Counted from the first letter of the stretch, positions 7,380-16,008 are shown. The stretch is DNA of 18,430 bases from Pseudomonadota bacterium (GCA_022360105.1 JAKSDL010000576.1:1-18430), one strand, 5' to 3'. Program-made: numbers and translations. Notes: a model not told the origin generated them from the sequence alone.

Positions 7380-7676
7380 CCGGCCTGAACTCAACAGAAA
7401 ACTGTCGAATGATAAACTTATGTCGCCTCGATACTAAGCGAACGTATCCCTAAAAACAAGGAATAAGACGGGGTGACACCTGTTTACCAAGCTGAATCAA
7501 AGACGAATAATAAGAATAAGTTAAGCGAGGTGCCCGGGTATTGATAAAAAAAGCGCTGTGATTACTCCTACCTGAGATAGCCGTTCAGAGCATAATTTTA
7601 AATCAAAGAACACTTGTAAATGGGGGCACGTTGATGGTAAAGACACCAAGATGCTAATACTAATTGAGGAGCCATC
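7380..7676. other. Spacer with no identified gene
   Basis: This stretch separates the minus-strand phospholipase-like gene from the plus-strand transporter. It contains only short frames and a small palindrome GGTGACACC (7472-7480). A GGTGCC and CTGAGA pair in 7530-7580 superficially suggests a TPP riboswitch, but the order, spacing and second half do not fit. A weak -35/-10 pair, TTGATG and TAATAC with 18 bp between, lies just before the transporter gene. Confidence 0.5.
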
Positions 7677-8954
7677 ATGAGTGGAAACAAGAAAGAAATT
7701 TTGAGCTGGTCGCTTTATGATTTTGCCAATTCAACCTTTACGACCCTTATTGTTACATTTATCTATGCAACGTATTTCACAAAGGTTATTGCTCTGGATG
7801 AAATTAGCGGTACGGCTCTCTGGTCACGTGCAGTCACTATTGCAGCTTTCTCAGTTGCTTTGTTATCTCCTTTTTTGGGAGCTTTGGCAGACCAGGGAGG
7901 ATATCGGAAGCATTTTTTATTTTTCTTTACAGCCGTCTGTGTCATTGCTTCCGCCATGCTCTACTTTCCGGTAAAAGGGGAGGTACTATTTGCTTTGTTC
8001 TGGTTTGCCGTAGGCAATATCGCTTTTGAAATGGGTGGGGTATTTTATAATGCGTTTCTGCCTGAAATTGCCAACGAGAAAAATATTGGCAGGGTATCCG
8101 GATATGGGTGGGGGCTGGGCTACATAGGTGGATTGCTCGCCATGTTTGTTGCCATGATAGGATTTGTAAATCCTGAAGTCCCCTGGTTTGGTCTTTCCAA
8201 AGAGACAGGTCAAAACATCAGGGCAACCAATTTATTAGTTGCCTGCTGGTTCAGTTTGTTCAGCATCCCCATTTTCATATTTGTGAAAGACAAATCCAAA
8301 CCCGGCAAAGTCAAGGTGATGGAAAGCGTTAAGGCGACGTTCACCCGACTCAAATACACTTTTGTTGAGCTTAAAAAATATCGTGAAACCATGAAGTTTC
8401 TCGTTGCTCGATTGGTTTATAATGACGGCTTGGTAACTGTTTTTGCCTTTGGAGGTATTTATGCCGCCGGTACCTTTAAATTCACGTTCCAGGAAATCAT
8501 GATTTTCGGTATCATCCTAAATGTTGCCGCCGGGCTTGGTGCGTTAGCCATGGGGTTTCTGGACGATTACCTGGGAGGAAAAAAAACCATCATTGTCAGC
8601 CTGTTGGGGTTGATAACAGCCGCGGCAATAGCCGTGTTGACCACCAACAAATCGATGTTCTGGTTGGCTGGAATCTTGGTGGGGATTTTCGCCGGTCCAA
8701 ACCAATCAGCCAGCAGGTCTTTAATGGGCCGATTCACTCCTTCTTCCAAACAGAATGAATTTTTTGGATTTTTTGCCTTTTCGGGAAAATTTACGGTTTT
8801 TTTAGGTCCCTTAATTCTTGGAATATTAACAAGCGCGTTTAATTCTCAACGGGCTGGTATGTCAGTTGTCATTGCATTTTTCCTGATAGGTGGCATGTTG
8901 CTTCTGGCAGTAAATGACAAGGAAGGGATCAAAGTAGCTAACGGAGAAGCCTGA
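7677..8954 (+). CDS. MFS transporter, UMF1/Atg22 type
   Basis: This 425-residue polytopic membrane protein has about 12 hydrophobic segments. The N-terminal signature SWSLYDFANSTFTTLIVTF is typical of the UMF1 branch of the major facilitator superfamily, related to fungal vacuolar effluxer Atg22. LLSPFLGALADQGGYRKHFL (about 61-80) corresponds to the conserved cytoplasmic loop between helices 2 and 3, and GRVSGYGWGLGYIGGLLAMF to helix 5. The second half repeats the pattern with MGFLDDYLGGKKTI. Length is normal for the family. Bacterial substrates are mostly unknown, so no cargo is proposed. GAGGAG lies 6 nt before the ATG, one of the better ribosome sites in the window. It appears monocistronic. 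Confidence 0.9.
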   Translation: MSGNKKEILSWSLYDFANSTFTTLIVTFIYATYFTKVIALDEISGTALWSRAVTIAAFSVALLSPFLGALADQGGYRKHFLFFFTAVCVIASAMLYFPVKGEVLFALFWFAVGNIAFEMGGVFYNAFLPEIANEKNIGRVSGYGWGLGYIGGLLAMFVAMIGFVNPEVPWFGLSKETGQNIRATNLLVACWFSLFSIPIFIFVKDKSKPGKVKVMESVKATFTRLKYTFVELKKYRETMKFLVARLVYNDGLVTVFAFGGIYAAGTFKFTFQEIMIFGIILNVAAGLGALAMGFLDDYLGGKKTIIVSLLGLITAAAIAVLTTNKSMFWLAGILVGIFAGPNQSASRSLMGRFTPSSKQNEFFGFFAFSGKFTVFLGPLILGILTSAFNSQRAGMSVVIAFFLIGGMLLLAVNDKEGIKVANGEA

Positions 8955-8982
8955 GCCGAAATTGAATTGCATGCTCTCTATT

Positions 8983-9022
8983 CAGGAGGTGGAGTCAACC
9001 TGTGTTTTACTGCCACCTCCTG
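8983..9022 (+). promoter_or_regulatory. Perfect 10-bp hairpin carrying SD and anti-SD sequences
   Basis: CAGGAGGTGG (8983-8992) pairs exactly with CCACCTCCTG (9013-9022) across a 20-nt loop. AGT/ACT adds inner pairs with one bulged G. The left arm contains a consensus Shine-Dalgarno and the right arm equals the 16S anti-Shine-Dalgarno core. No T-run follows, so it is not a standard intrinsic terminator. A 22-codon frame starts at GTG 9002-9004 and ends at TAG 9068-9070, with GGAG 7 nt before it. If translated, its own ribosome site would be masked by this stem. Confidence 0.55.
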
Positions 9023-9056
9023 TATTGGCTGCCAAAATCATGTATCCCATCCCATT

Positions 9057-9083
9057 TTGTCGTGCCCTAGTTACGCACGACAA
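9057..9083. repeat. Perfect 9-bp inverted repeat with 9-nt loop
   Basis: TTGTCGTGC (9057-9065) and GCACGACAA (9075-9083) are exact inverted repeats around CCTAGTTAC. It lies 34 nt after the hairpin at 8983-9022. No T-run follows on the plus strand. It could stabilise the 3' end of the transporter mRNA, stop transcription from either side in a non-canonical way, or bind a dimeric regulator. The remaining 9084-9364 spacer shows no supported gene. Confidence 0.5.
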
Positions 9084-9364
9084 TATCTCATTCCAAAAAA
9101 CAGGTCTTCCTAAAAGAAATCTCCAATTTTAATTTCCGCCAGTTATCTGAAGGTACAGTCGATCAATAAAAATCGGTTCATGCCCTGTTGGATTCATTGT
9201 TTCAGCGTATTGTGCACTTGAATCTTCTCTACGATATACTTTCCTGTTTCTTATTCCATTCTTGTCTTTAACCTGTCATTTGGTTAAACTGTTAGACAGC
9301 AGCAAAGGAATTCGGTTGGAAACACAACAGAACCCGCCGATTCTCTCCAACTCATTAAACAGCT

Positions 9365-11383
9365 ATGCACCGATATAGAAAGATAATTTCTAAACTGCTC
9401 ATTCTTTTTATCTTGACATTCTACCATGGTGATTTACCTGCGGAAACCAATCGCAAAGCTCCATCTGCAAAAAATGGTGTTTTAGATTTATCACAGTGGA
9501 GTTTCAAAAAAGATGGTCTCGTAAGGCTTTATGGCGAATGGCGATTCTTCTGGAAAACCTTCCTGCCTGTCGATCAACTGCCACAATCCTCAGTACCGGG
9601 TGCTCATAATTACCTGACTATTCCCTCTTATTGGAATGATTACGAGATAAATGGTCAACCTATTTCCGGTCAAGGTTATGGAACGTTTTCCTTAACTGTG
9701 CTTTTGCCTGGCGGGACAAAAAAGCTTGCGTTTAAAATCAAGGAAATCAAAACGGCATATCGATTATACGTTAACGGAGAGCTGGTAACAGGGGATGGAC
9801 AGGTTGGCATTGACAGCGAATCGTCTATTCCATTTTACAGACCTCATGTTGCGGAATTTCAGACGGATCAATCGGAAATAGAGATTTTGATTCATGTTTC
9901 CAATTTTCATCATCGATTAGGTGGCATTTGGGAAGAAATCATCCTGGGAGACGAGCCTGGTATTCGAAATCTTCGCGAAGAAAAACTGATTCATGAAATT
10001 TTCTTGATGGGTTGCATCCTGATTATGGGGCTTTATCACCTTGGGTTGTTTCTTAATCGGAAAAAAGACACCTCCGCTTTACACTTCGGTTTCTTTTGCT
10101 TGATTATAGCTGTCCGCACGCTGACATTAGGGGAAAGATACTTTGTTTCCCTGTTTTCTATTGATAGCTGGGAGGTGTTGCATACTATTGAATTTTTAAC
10201 ATTTTATACAGCCGTGATGGCTTTCGCCACATTCTTGTATACTTTATACCCTAGGGAGTTTAACAAGGCACTACTCCGGCTGGTGCAGGTGATCAGCATA
10301 CTGTTTTCGATCATTACCATCATTACACCCGCCATAGTTTATACACAATTATTGGAAGTTTATCAGACTATTGCTGTTTTAGCCGGACTATACTACACCT
10401 ATGTTCTGATTCGTGCGGTGATCAATAAAAAAGAGGGGGGATGGATAATATTGTTGGGATTTATTGTGCTGTTTGTCATGTCCATCAATGAAATCCTTCA
10501 TACGAACCAGGTTATTCACACCGGTTATTTTGTTCCCATAGGCTTGTTTGTCTTTATATTTTCCCAGGCGTTTATGATAGCGTTGCGATTTTCCAAGTCG
10601 TTTTTGACTGTGGAACACCAGGCCTGGGAATTGATTAAAACAAATGACGCGTTTCGAAATGAAATAAAGGAGAGGAAAAAGCTTGAGCAAAACCTGGTTG
10701 AAAGCCATGAGAATTTTGAAAAATCCAGGGTGGGCATTATCCTTGGATTGGCCAAACTTGCAGAATATAGGGATGAGGATACAGGAACGCATTTGGAAAG
10801 GATGCGTGAGTACAGCAAACTATTGGCTGAGGAACTTTCCTTATTGGATGATTATAAAAATTACATTACCGATGAATACATCGCGGATCTGTTTCAGTCA
10901 GCCATTTTGCACGATATTGGAAAAGTAGGCATTCCCGATTCTATTTTGTTGAAACCGGGAAAATTGACGCCAAACGAGTTCAAAATCATGCAACAACATA
11001 GTGTCATTGGCGGTGATGCAATTCTGAATATCGAGTCACGAATCAACATGAAATCGTTCCTGACGCTGGGAAAGGAAATTGCGTATAATCACCATGAAAA
11101 ATGGGATGGCAGCGGTTATCCCAAGGGGCTTAAGGGAAGAGACATTCCTCTTTCCGCCAGGATCATTGCCCTGGCGGATGTTTATGATGCATTAACGTCA
11201 GAACGACCTTACAAAAAAGCGTTCAGCCATGAAAAATCCAGAACCATCATTCTGGAAGGGAAAGGAAAGCATTTTGATCCCGCCATTGTTGAGGCTTTTC
11301 TCATTTGTGAAGGCGAATTCAAATCAATCAGAAATCAGTTCCTGGATACTACTCCTGTAATTCCACTGGTCAATTCATTATAA
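9365..11383 (+). CDS. 7TMR-DISM receptor fused to HD-GYP c-di-GMP phosphodiesterase
   Basis: This is a 672-residue membrane receptor. Residues 1-26 look like a signal peptide. Residues about 35-195 form an exported beta-rich sensor with LVRLYGEWRFFW, as seen before 7TMR-DISM regions. Seven hydrophobic segments follow between about 210 and 410, then a coiled coil (415-455). The C-terminal HD-GYP domain (about 456-650) has H516/D517 in AILHDIGKVGIPDSIL, H545, H576/H577 in NHHEKWDGSGYPKGL with an intact GYP, and D605 in IIALADVYDALTSERPY. It probably hydrolyses cyclic di-GMP in response to a periplasmic ligand, likely a small carbohydrate or similar, which is inference. There is no GGDEF, kinase or receiver domain. 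The ATG has no clear Shine-Dalgarno. Confidence 0.92.
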   Translation: MHRYRKIISKLLILFILTFYHGDLPAETNRKAPSAKNGVLDLSQWSFKKDGLVRLYGEWRFFWKTFLPVDQLPQSSVPGAHNYLTIPSYWNDYEINGQPISGQGYGTFSLTVLLPGGTKKLAFKIKEIKTAYRLYVNGELVTGDGQVGIDSESSIPFYRPHVAEFQTDQSEIEILIHVSNFHHRLGGIWEEIILGDEPGIRNLREEKLIHEIFLMGCILIMGLYHLGLFLNRKKDTSALHFGFFCLIIAVRTLTLGERYFVSLFSIDSWEVLHTIEFLTFYTAVMAFATFLYTLYPREFNKALLRLVQVISILFSIITIITPAIVYTQLLEVYQTIAVLAGLYYTYVLIRAVINKKEGGWIILLGFIVLFVMSINEILHTNQVIHTGYFVPIGLFVFIFSQAFMIALRFSKSFLTVEHQAWELIKTNDAFRNEIKERKKLEQNLVESHENFEKSRVGIILGLAKLAEYRDEDTGTHLERMREYSKLLAEELSLLDDYKNYITDEYIADLFQSAILHDIGKVGIPDSILLKPGKLTPNEFKIMQQHSVIGGDAILNIESRINMKSFLTLGKEIAYNHHEKWDGSGYPKGLKGRDIPLSARIIALADVYDALTSERPYKKAFSHEKSRTIILEGKGKHFDPAIVEAFLICEGEFKSIRNQFLDTTPVIPLVNSL

Positions 11384-11491
11384 CTTCAATACAATGCAGC
11401 CGTGCTTGTATACTGGAAGGCATTATCCCCTCTTTGAAAGCAATTCGTACTGAATATCCTTCCTTAACTAACTATATGGAGTCCTAGGTGT

Positions 11492-12937
11492 ATGGAAACT
11501 AACCGTTTACCCTCATTGGATGAGGTTTTTTCTCCGCAAGGCGTTGCCATAGTCGGTGTTTCAGGATCAGGAAAGCTGGGATTTGCTGAAATGATCCTGA
11601 TGGCGCACATGGAAATTAAAACTCCCAAGCTTTATCCGGTCAATCCCAAATACAAGAAAGTATTTGGGATTCCCTGTTTTTCGAGTGTGCTGGAAATTCC
11701 GGATCGGGTGGATCATGTCATCGTAAATATTCCTGCCAACCTGGTGTTGGATCTCCTTGAGCAATGTGCAGAAAAAAAGGTAAAGTCAGTTCATTTTTTT
11801 ACCGCCGGTTTTGGAGAAAGTGGAGAAAAAGACAGGGCTGACCTGGAAAAGCGAATGCTGGATATTGCCAGAAGAAGAAATTTCAGAATAATCGGACCGA
11901 ATTGTGTGGGCTTCTATATTCCGGAAGCTAAAACAGCTAATATTCTTGGTGTACCATATGAGCACGGACCCATAGGATTTCTTTCCCAAAGTGGGGGGCA
12001 TGCCTCTAATCTGCCAGCTTTTGGAGCTTCGCGAGGTTTGCGGTTTAGCAAGGTAGTGAGTTACGGTAATGCTCTCGATGTGGATGAAATCGAATTATTG
12101 GAGTATCTGGCTGATGATGCAAAAACTGAAATAATTGGAGCTTACATTGAAGGACTCAAAGACGGACAGGCTTTTTTCAAGGCATTAAAATCAGCCTCCG
12201 GCAAAAAGCCGGTGATAGTCTATAAGGGAGGGAAAACAGAGGCAGGTCAGCGGGCTGCTCATGGTCATACTGCAAGCATGATTAGCTCTGTGGATCTATT
12301 TAATGCTGTTTGCAGGCAGGCTAATGCCATTGAAGTAGACAATATTGACCAGATGATTGATGTGATGGCTGTTTTTCGTTTTCTACCTTCCATTCCGAAA
12401 AGTAAAAATCTAATTCTTTTTGGTTCGGGAGGAGGACCCAGCGTTCTGGCCGGAGACGAAATGGAATCGGTTGGATTAACAATTCCAAAATTCAATGAAA
12501 AAACCCAATCCTTGTTAAAGTCGGTATTACCTGTAGATGGGGGGATTTTTATCAATCCTCTTGATACGGTAAATCTGGTCGAACCAACCGCTATTGAAGC
12601 AGCCCTCGATGTATTTATCGATTTGCCGGAAGTGGACATGATCGTCTATCATTTTGGATTTCATCCCATTGGTATGTGGGGATTAGGCAGGTTTTCCAAT
12701 GCGGACTACCTCGGGAAACTAATGCGTGTAATGAATCAGGCCAGGAAAAAAACGGACAAGGCAATTTTGTTGGCTTTGAGACCACCACTGGATGTCACCT
12801 CGCTGGAAGAGTTTCTGGAAGTACAAAAGGCCTTTGTTGAAAATGGATTTCCTGTTTTTCATTCCCTGGGAGACTTGGCACTGGCCATGAACAAGGTTAT
12901 CAACTGGGCGAAAAGTGGTGAAAACTGCCTTAATTAA
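11492..12937 (+). CDS. Acyl-CoA synthetase (ADP-forming) alpha-type, CoA-binding and ligase domains only
   Basis: This 481-residue protein belongs to the succinyl-CoA synthetase / ADP-forming acetyl-CoA synthetase superfamily. Residues about 7-145 are a CoA-binding Rossmann domain (GVAIVGVSGSGKLGF, then FRIIGPNCVGFYIP). Residues 155-290 form the ligase domain with IGFLSQSGGHAS, and H259 in AAHGHTASM aligns with the phosphorylated histidine. Residues about 305-475 are the third, flavodoxin-like domain. It lacks the ATP-grasp region needed to bind nucleotide, so an active enzyme needs a beta subunit, which is not in this window. The likely role is interconversion of acyl-CoA and acid with ATP synthesis. 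A weak GGAG lies 10 nt before the start. The neighbouring AMP-forming ligase suggests organic acid metabolism. Confidence 0.8.
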   Translation: METNRLPSLDEVFSPQGVAIVGVSGSGKLGFAEMILMAHMEIKTPKLYPVNPKYKKVFGIPCFSSVLEIPDRVDHVIVNIPANLVLDLLEQCAEKKVKSVHFFTAGFGESGEKDRADLEKRMLDIARRRNFRIIGPNCVGFYIPEAKTANILGVPYEHGPIGFLSQSGGHASNLPAFGASRGLRFSKVVSYGNALDVDEIELLEYLADDAKTEIIGAYIEGLKDGQAFFKALKSASGKKPVIVYKGGKTEAGQRAAHGHTASMISSVDLFNAVCRQANAIEVDNIDQMIDVMAVFRFLPSIPKSKNLILFGSGGGPSVLAGDEMESVGLTIPKFNEKTQSLLKSVLPVDGGIFINPLDTVNLVEPTAIEAALDVFIDLPEVDMIVYHFGFHPIGMWGLGRFSNADYLGKLMRVMNQARKKTDKAILLALRPPLDVTSLEEFLEVQKAFVENGFPVFHSLGDLALAMNKVINWAKSGENCLN

Positions 12938-13008
12938 AAAACCGAAGGAATATTCACTTTTTGCTCTCCCTATCTCTTCTGTATTTGCCGGCTTAAGTAC
13001 GAAAGGTA

Positions 13009-13035
13009 TTTACAACCTTGGCCGATTCGTATAAT
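13009..13035 (+). promoter_or_regulatory. Predicted sigma70 promoter for the FadD-like gene
   Basis: TTTACA (13009-13014) and a perfect TATAAT (13030-13035) are separated by 15 bp, slightly short of ideal. Transcription would start near 13042, leaving a leader of about 74 nt that contains the hairpin at 13061-13082. Confidence 0.5.
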
Positions 13036-13060
13036 GGTGAAGAACAAAAAATCAGCAAAA

Positions 13061-13090
13061 CTCTTAAAGATAGATTTAAGAGGATTTTTT
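13061..13090 (+). terminator. Hairpin plus T-run in the FadD-like leader (terminator or attenuator)
   Basis: CTCTTAAA (13061-13068) pairs exactly with TTTAAGAG (13075-13082) around a 6-nt loop, followed by GA and six T (13085-13090). The stem is AT-rich and of moderate strength. It lies downstream of the predicted promoter and 25 nt before the ATG, so it may act as an attenuator for the FadD-like gene. It may instead end readthrough from the upstream CoA synthetase gene. Confidence 0.5.
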
Positions 13091-13115
13091 CACTTGAAAA
13101 AAGGAGAGTTTTATA

Positions 13116-14852
13116 ATGACAAGTAAACAATGGCCTACTTCAAACTGGCCGGAAGGCGTTCCCAACGAGATTTCGGGATATAACGTTCCGTTGTATTCCA
13201 TACTGGATAACGCAGCACAGAAATGGCCAAATAACGTTTATACCATATTTAATGGCGGTACTAAAACGTTCGCCCAGGTTAAAGACGCGGCAGACAGAAT
13301 TGCTAATTTTCTGCTGAGCAAGGGAGTGAAAAAGGGAGATCGAGTCGCGATTTTTCTACCCAATATTCCCCATTATCCTGCCATCTATTTTGGAATACTG
13401 AAAGCCGGAGCTGTATGTGTTACCTGCAATCCTATGTACACGGCGGAAGAGCTCAACTACCAGTTAAACGACGCAGGAGCCAAGGCCGTTTTTGTAATGG
13501 ATCATCCCCTGTTTTACAAAACTGCCACCACGGCAATTAAAAATACCAAAATTGAAACAGTGGTGATTTGCAATGTTAAGTCTTATCTACCTGCTTTAAA
13601 AGGTTTTATTGGTGGATTGCTGGGTAAAATTCCCAAAGCGGAGAATCATGATCCGGCACATGTCATGTTTGACGATGCCATTGCAAACGCCAAGTCGGAG
13701 CCTCCGACTATCGATGTTGACCCGGACAAAGATCTGGCCCTAATTATTTATACTGGTGGTACAACTGGAGTCCCTAAAGGAGCTGCCTTACAGCATCGAT
13801 GTTTCATGCATAATCTGATTGCCATGCCGGAGTGGGTTCGTGTCTCCCACGAGCCGGGTAAAGAACCGGAATCACTGAGAGAAGGCGGATTTCACTCTTT
13901 CCTGGGAGTACTGCCCTGGTACCACAGCTTCGGTATGACCCTGGTAATGTTGATGGCCTGTAAGACAGGAAGTAAGCTGGTCTGCGTGCCAGATCCACGT
14001 GCAGGCAATCCTCCATTCACCGAAACTCTTAAAGCAGTGCAAAACAATAAAACCACTTTTGTTGCAGCTGTCCCCACCATATACGTGGCTTTTACCAACC
14101 ATCCTTTACTTGAAAAGTTTGATTTATCTTCAATGATGTCTTGCGGGTCCGGTGGAGCACCGATGCCCGTGGAAGCAGCTAAGAAGTTTGAGGCAAAAAC
14201 CGGTGCCGTCATTTTTGAAGGATACGGTCTCAGCGAAACAGCTCCTGTTGTCTGCATGAATCCGACAGATGTCAACAAACGCAAGTTTGGCTCAATAGGA
14301 TTTCCTATCCCCAGCACAGATGTAAAGATTGTAGATACCGATACCGGGCTAAAAGAGCTGCCCCAGGGAGAAGACGGCGAGATCGCCGTTTTCGGTCCAC
14401 AGGTAATGGAAGGTTATTGGAACAGACCCGATGCAAACGAGGAAGTATTCCGACAGATCGATGGCAAGCGATATTTTCTGACCGGTGATATCGGTAATAT
14501 CGATGATAATGGCTATATTACCATCACGGATCGAAAGAAAGATCTGATACTTGTCGGTGGTTTTAATTGCTATCCACGGGAAGTTGAAGAAGTGCTATAC
14601 GGTCACCAGGATGTATTGAATGCTGCTGTGATCGGTATCCCGGATGACAAAAGCGGTGAATCTGTTAAAGCCTTCGTGCAAAAAGTTCCGGGATCGGCAA
14701 TAACGGAACAGGAACTGATGGATTTCTGCAAAGAGAAACTGGCAGGTTACAAACGTCCACGCTCAATTGAATTCAGAGATGAATTACCAACGTCGGTTGT
14801 TGGAAAAGTTCTCAGAAGAGTGCTACGCGACGAGGAAGTGGGCAAGCTGTAA
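13116..14852 (+). CDS. fadD: Long-chain fatty-acid-CoA ligase, AMP-forming
   Basis: This 578-residue member of the ANL adenylating superfamily activates a carboxylic acid to acyl-AMP and then to acyl-CoA. The A3 phosphate-binding loop is YTGGTTGVPKG (212-222). The A5 motif is EGYGLSETAPV (368-378). A7 is YFLTGDIG with D458, and A8 holds R473 in TDRKKDLILVGGFNCYP. The catalytic lysine is K564 in PTSVVGKVLRR. The length and FNCYPREVEEVL fit long-chain ligases rather than acetyl-CoA synthetases, though chain length cannot be read from sequence. AAGGAG lies 8-9 nt before the ATG. It has its own promoter and structured leader and ends at a strong terminator, so it is probably a single-gene unit. 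It likely feeds beta-oxidation or lipid salvage. Confidence 0.9.
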   Translation: MTSKQWPTSNWPEGVPNEISGYNVPLYSILDNAAQKWPNNVYTIFNGGTKTFAQVKDAADRIANFLLSKGVKKGDRVAIFLPNIPHYPAIYFGILKAGAVCVTCNPMYTAEELNYQLNDAGAKAVFVMDHPLFYKTATTAIKNTKIETVVICNVKSYLPALKGFIGGLLGKIPKAENHDPAHVMFDDAIANAKSEPPTIDVDPDKDLALIIYTGGTTGVPKGAALQHRCFMHNLIAMPEWVRVSHEPGKEPESLREGGFHSFLGVLPWYHSFGMTLVMLMACKTGSKLVCVPDPRAGNPPFTETLKAVQNNKTTFVAAVPTIYVAFTNHPLLEKFDLSSMMSCGSGGAPMPVEAAKKFEAKTGAVIFEGYGLSETAPVVCMNPTDVNKRKFGSIGFPIPSTDVKIVDTDTGLKELPQGEDGEIAVFGPQVMEGYWNRPDANEEVFRQIDGKRYFLTGDIGNIDDNGYITITDRKKDLILVGGFNCYPREVEEVLYGHQDVLNAAVIGIPDDKSGESVKAFVQKVPGSAITEQELMDFCKEKLAGYKRPRSIEFRDELPTSVVGKVLRRVLRDEEVGKL

Positions 14853-14868
14853 TTGCCTTGGACAATCG

Positions 14869-14903
14869 AAAAAGCCGGAATCTTGCAGGTTTCCGGCTTT
14901 TTT
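14869..14903 (+). terminator. Strong rho-independent terminator
   Basis: AAAAAGCCGGAA (14869-14880) pairs with TTCCGGCTTTTT (14891-14902) across a 10-nt loop, with a T-run on the plus strand and an A-run on the other side. It sits 17 nt after the FadD-like stop codon and is the clearest terminator in the window. Confidence 0.93.
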
Positions 14904-15003
14904 ATGCTGAATCGAATCACCAACCCCTCCTCTTTATCCAATTTTACCTTCCCAATATGCAGCAAATATACTTTTACTCGTCATTTCAACACCTTCTACA
15001 GGA

Positions 15004-15020
15004 AACAATTAAAAATTGTT
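15004..15020. promoter_or_regulatory. AT-rich 17-bp palindrome before the lipoprotein gene
   Basis: AACAATT (15004-15010) and AATTGTT (15014-15020) are exact inverted repeats around AAA. They lie about 30 bp before a TATAAG -10-like box (15049-15054). This fits an operator, but AT-rich palindromes arise easily by chance. Confidence 0.3.
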
Positions 15021-15117
15021 AAGTTACTGGTCAGCCTGTTTCAAAGATTATAAGATGATCTTCAGGTTTAAAGTGCGATGTTGATCTGAAGTTAAATCGT
15101 CAAGCAGGAGCGACATT

Positions 15118-16008
15118 ATGAGCCGGAAGTCTTTGGCTGGGGGTGCTGTGAGATCGAACAGATCCTTTTTTTATCGACTGACCCTGGGGTTGGTTTTAAT
15201 TTTTGGGGTCCAGGGGTGTATGTCTCTGAACAATATCTTTTATTGGGCAGATACTTATCTGGCCTGGCAGATAGATGATTACTTCGATTTGACCAATGAG
15301 CAGAAAGCTTTTGTTGATAAAGGTCTGAACCGTTTTTTTCTGTCTTATAAATATCAGGAAATCCCAAAATATATTGAATTTCTACAGGAGGTAAAATCCC
15401 GGTCCGGTAGACAAATAAATGAACCAGACCTGGTTTGGTTTTGGGATTCCTTACGACAGTTTAACGAGAATATCGCAAACCTTCTGGCAGAGGATGTTAG
15501 CCTGTTTCTAGCCAGTCTGGAACAAAACCAGATTCCATACTTTCAATCGAAATTGAATGAAAGCAATGAAAACTGGCTGGAGGAACGCGAAGAGCGCCTG
15601 GAAAGAACTGTTGAGGAAAGATTGGAAAGGCGTTATGAACGTATTGAAGACTGGGTAGGGTCGCTATCGGAGGCTCAAAAAGAGCAAATTGCCGTATTAT
15701 ATCCAATGGATGGTAACGCTGGCCAATTTCGCTACTCCAGGCGCCTGGGTTCTCAGCAACGTTTTTTGAATATCATTGAATCGAATCATGAAACACAGTC
15801 ACTCAAGACGCAATTGCTGGATTGGTATCTTAAACCCGAACAATACTATAGCAAAGAGTATCAGTCTTATGTTGAGAGTAGAAATCAAAGAAGTATGAAG
15901 CTGATTCTGATGCTTGATAAAACATCTACTAAAAAACAACGCCAGTTTTTTCACGATAAGCTGGATGACTATATTGAGGAACTGCAACAGATTATCTCCG
16001 GTCAATAA
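15118..16008 (+). CDS. DUF6279-type lipoprotein
   Basis: This is a 296-residue predicted lipoprotein. A basic N-terminus and hydrophobic stretch (residues 19-33) lead to a lipobox ending VQGC, with Cys34 as the lipidated residue. The mature start has WQIDDYFDLTNEQKAFVDKG followed by a probable helix and KYIEFLQEV, which match the DUF6279 lipoproteins I know. No function is established. Residues 150-178 are very rich in Glu and Arg and probably form a long helix or coiled coil. AGGAG lies 7 nt before the ATG. The residue after Cys is Met and not Asp, so the usual Lol inner-membrane retention signal is absent and outer-membrane anchoring is plausible. It stands between a terminator and the aldehyde dehydrogenase gene. 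Confidence 0.8.
   Translation: MSRKSLAGGAVRSNRSFFYRLTLGLVLIFGVQGCMSLNNIFYWADTYLAWQIDDYFDLTNEQKAFVDKGLNRFFLSYKYQEIPKYIEFLQEVKSRSGRQINEPDLVWFWDSLRQFNENIANLLAEDVSLFLASLEQNQIPYFQSKLNESNENWLEEREERLERTVEERLERRYERIEDWVGSLSEAQKEQIAVLYPMDGNAGQFRYSRRLGSQQRFLNIIESNHETQSLKTQLLDWYLKPEQYYSKEYQSYVESRNQRSMKLILMLDKTSTKKQRQFFHDKLDDYIEELQQIISGQ

Noticed and set aside
7530..7580. Possible TPP riboswitch before the UMF1-type transporter
   Set aside because: GGTGCC and CTGAGA occur, but the distance between them is wrong and the conserved second half of the aptamer is missing.
10388..10792. 134-codon open frame antisense to the HD-GYP receptor gene
   Set aside because: It is fully contained in the receptor gene and its product resembles no family. 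The plus-strand frame is continuous and has intact domains.
13892..14317. 141-codon open frame antisense to the FadD-like gene
   Set aside because: It lies wholly inside a gene with all expected motifs and its translation has no recognisable domain. It is a shadow of the real coding frame.
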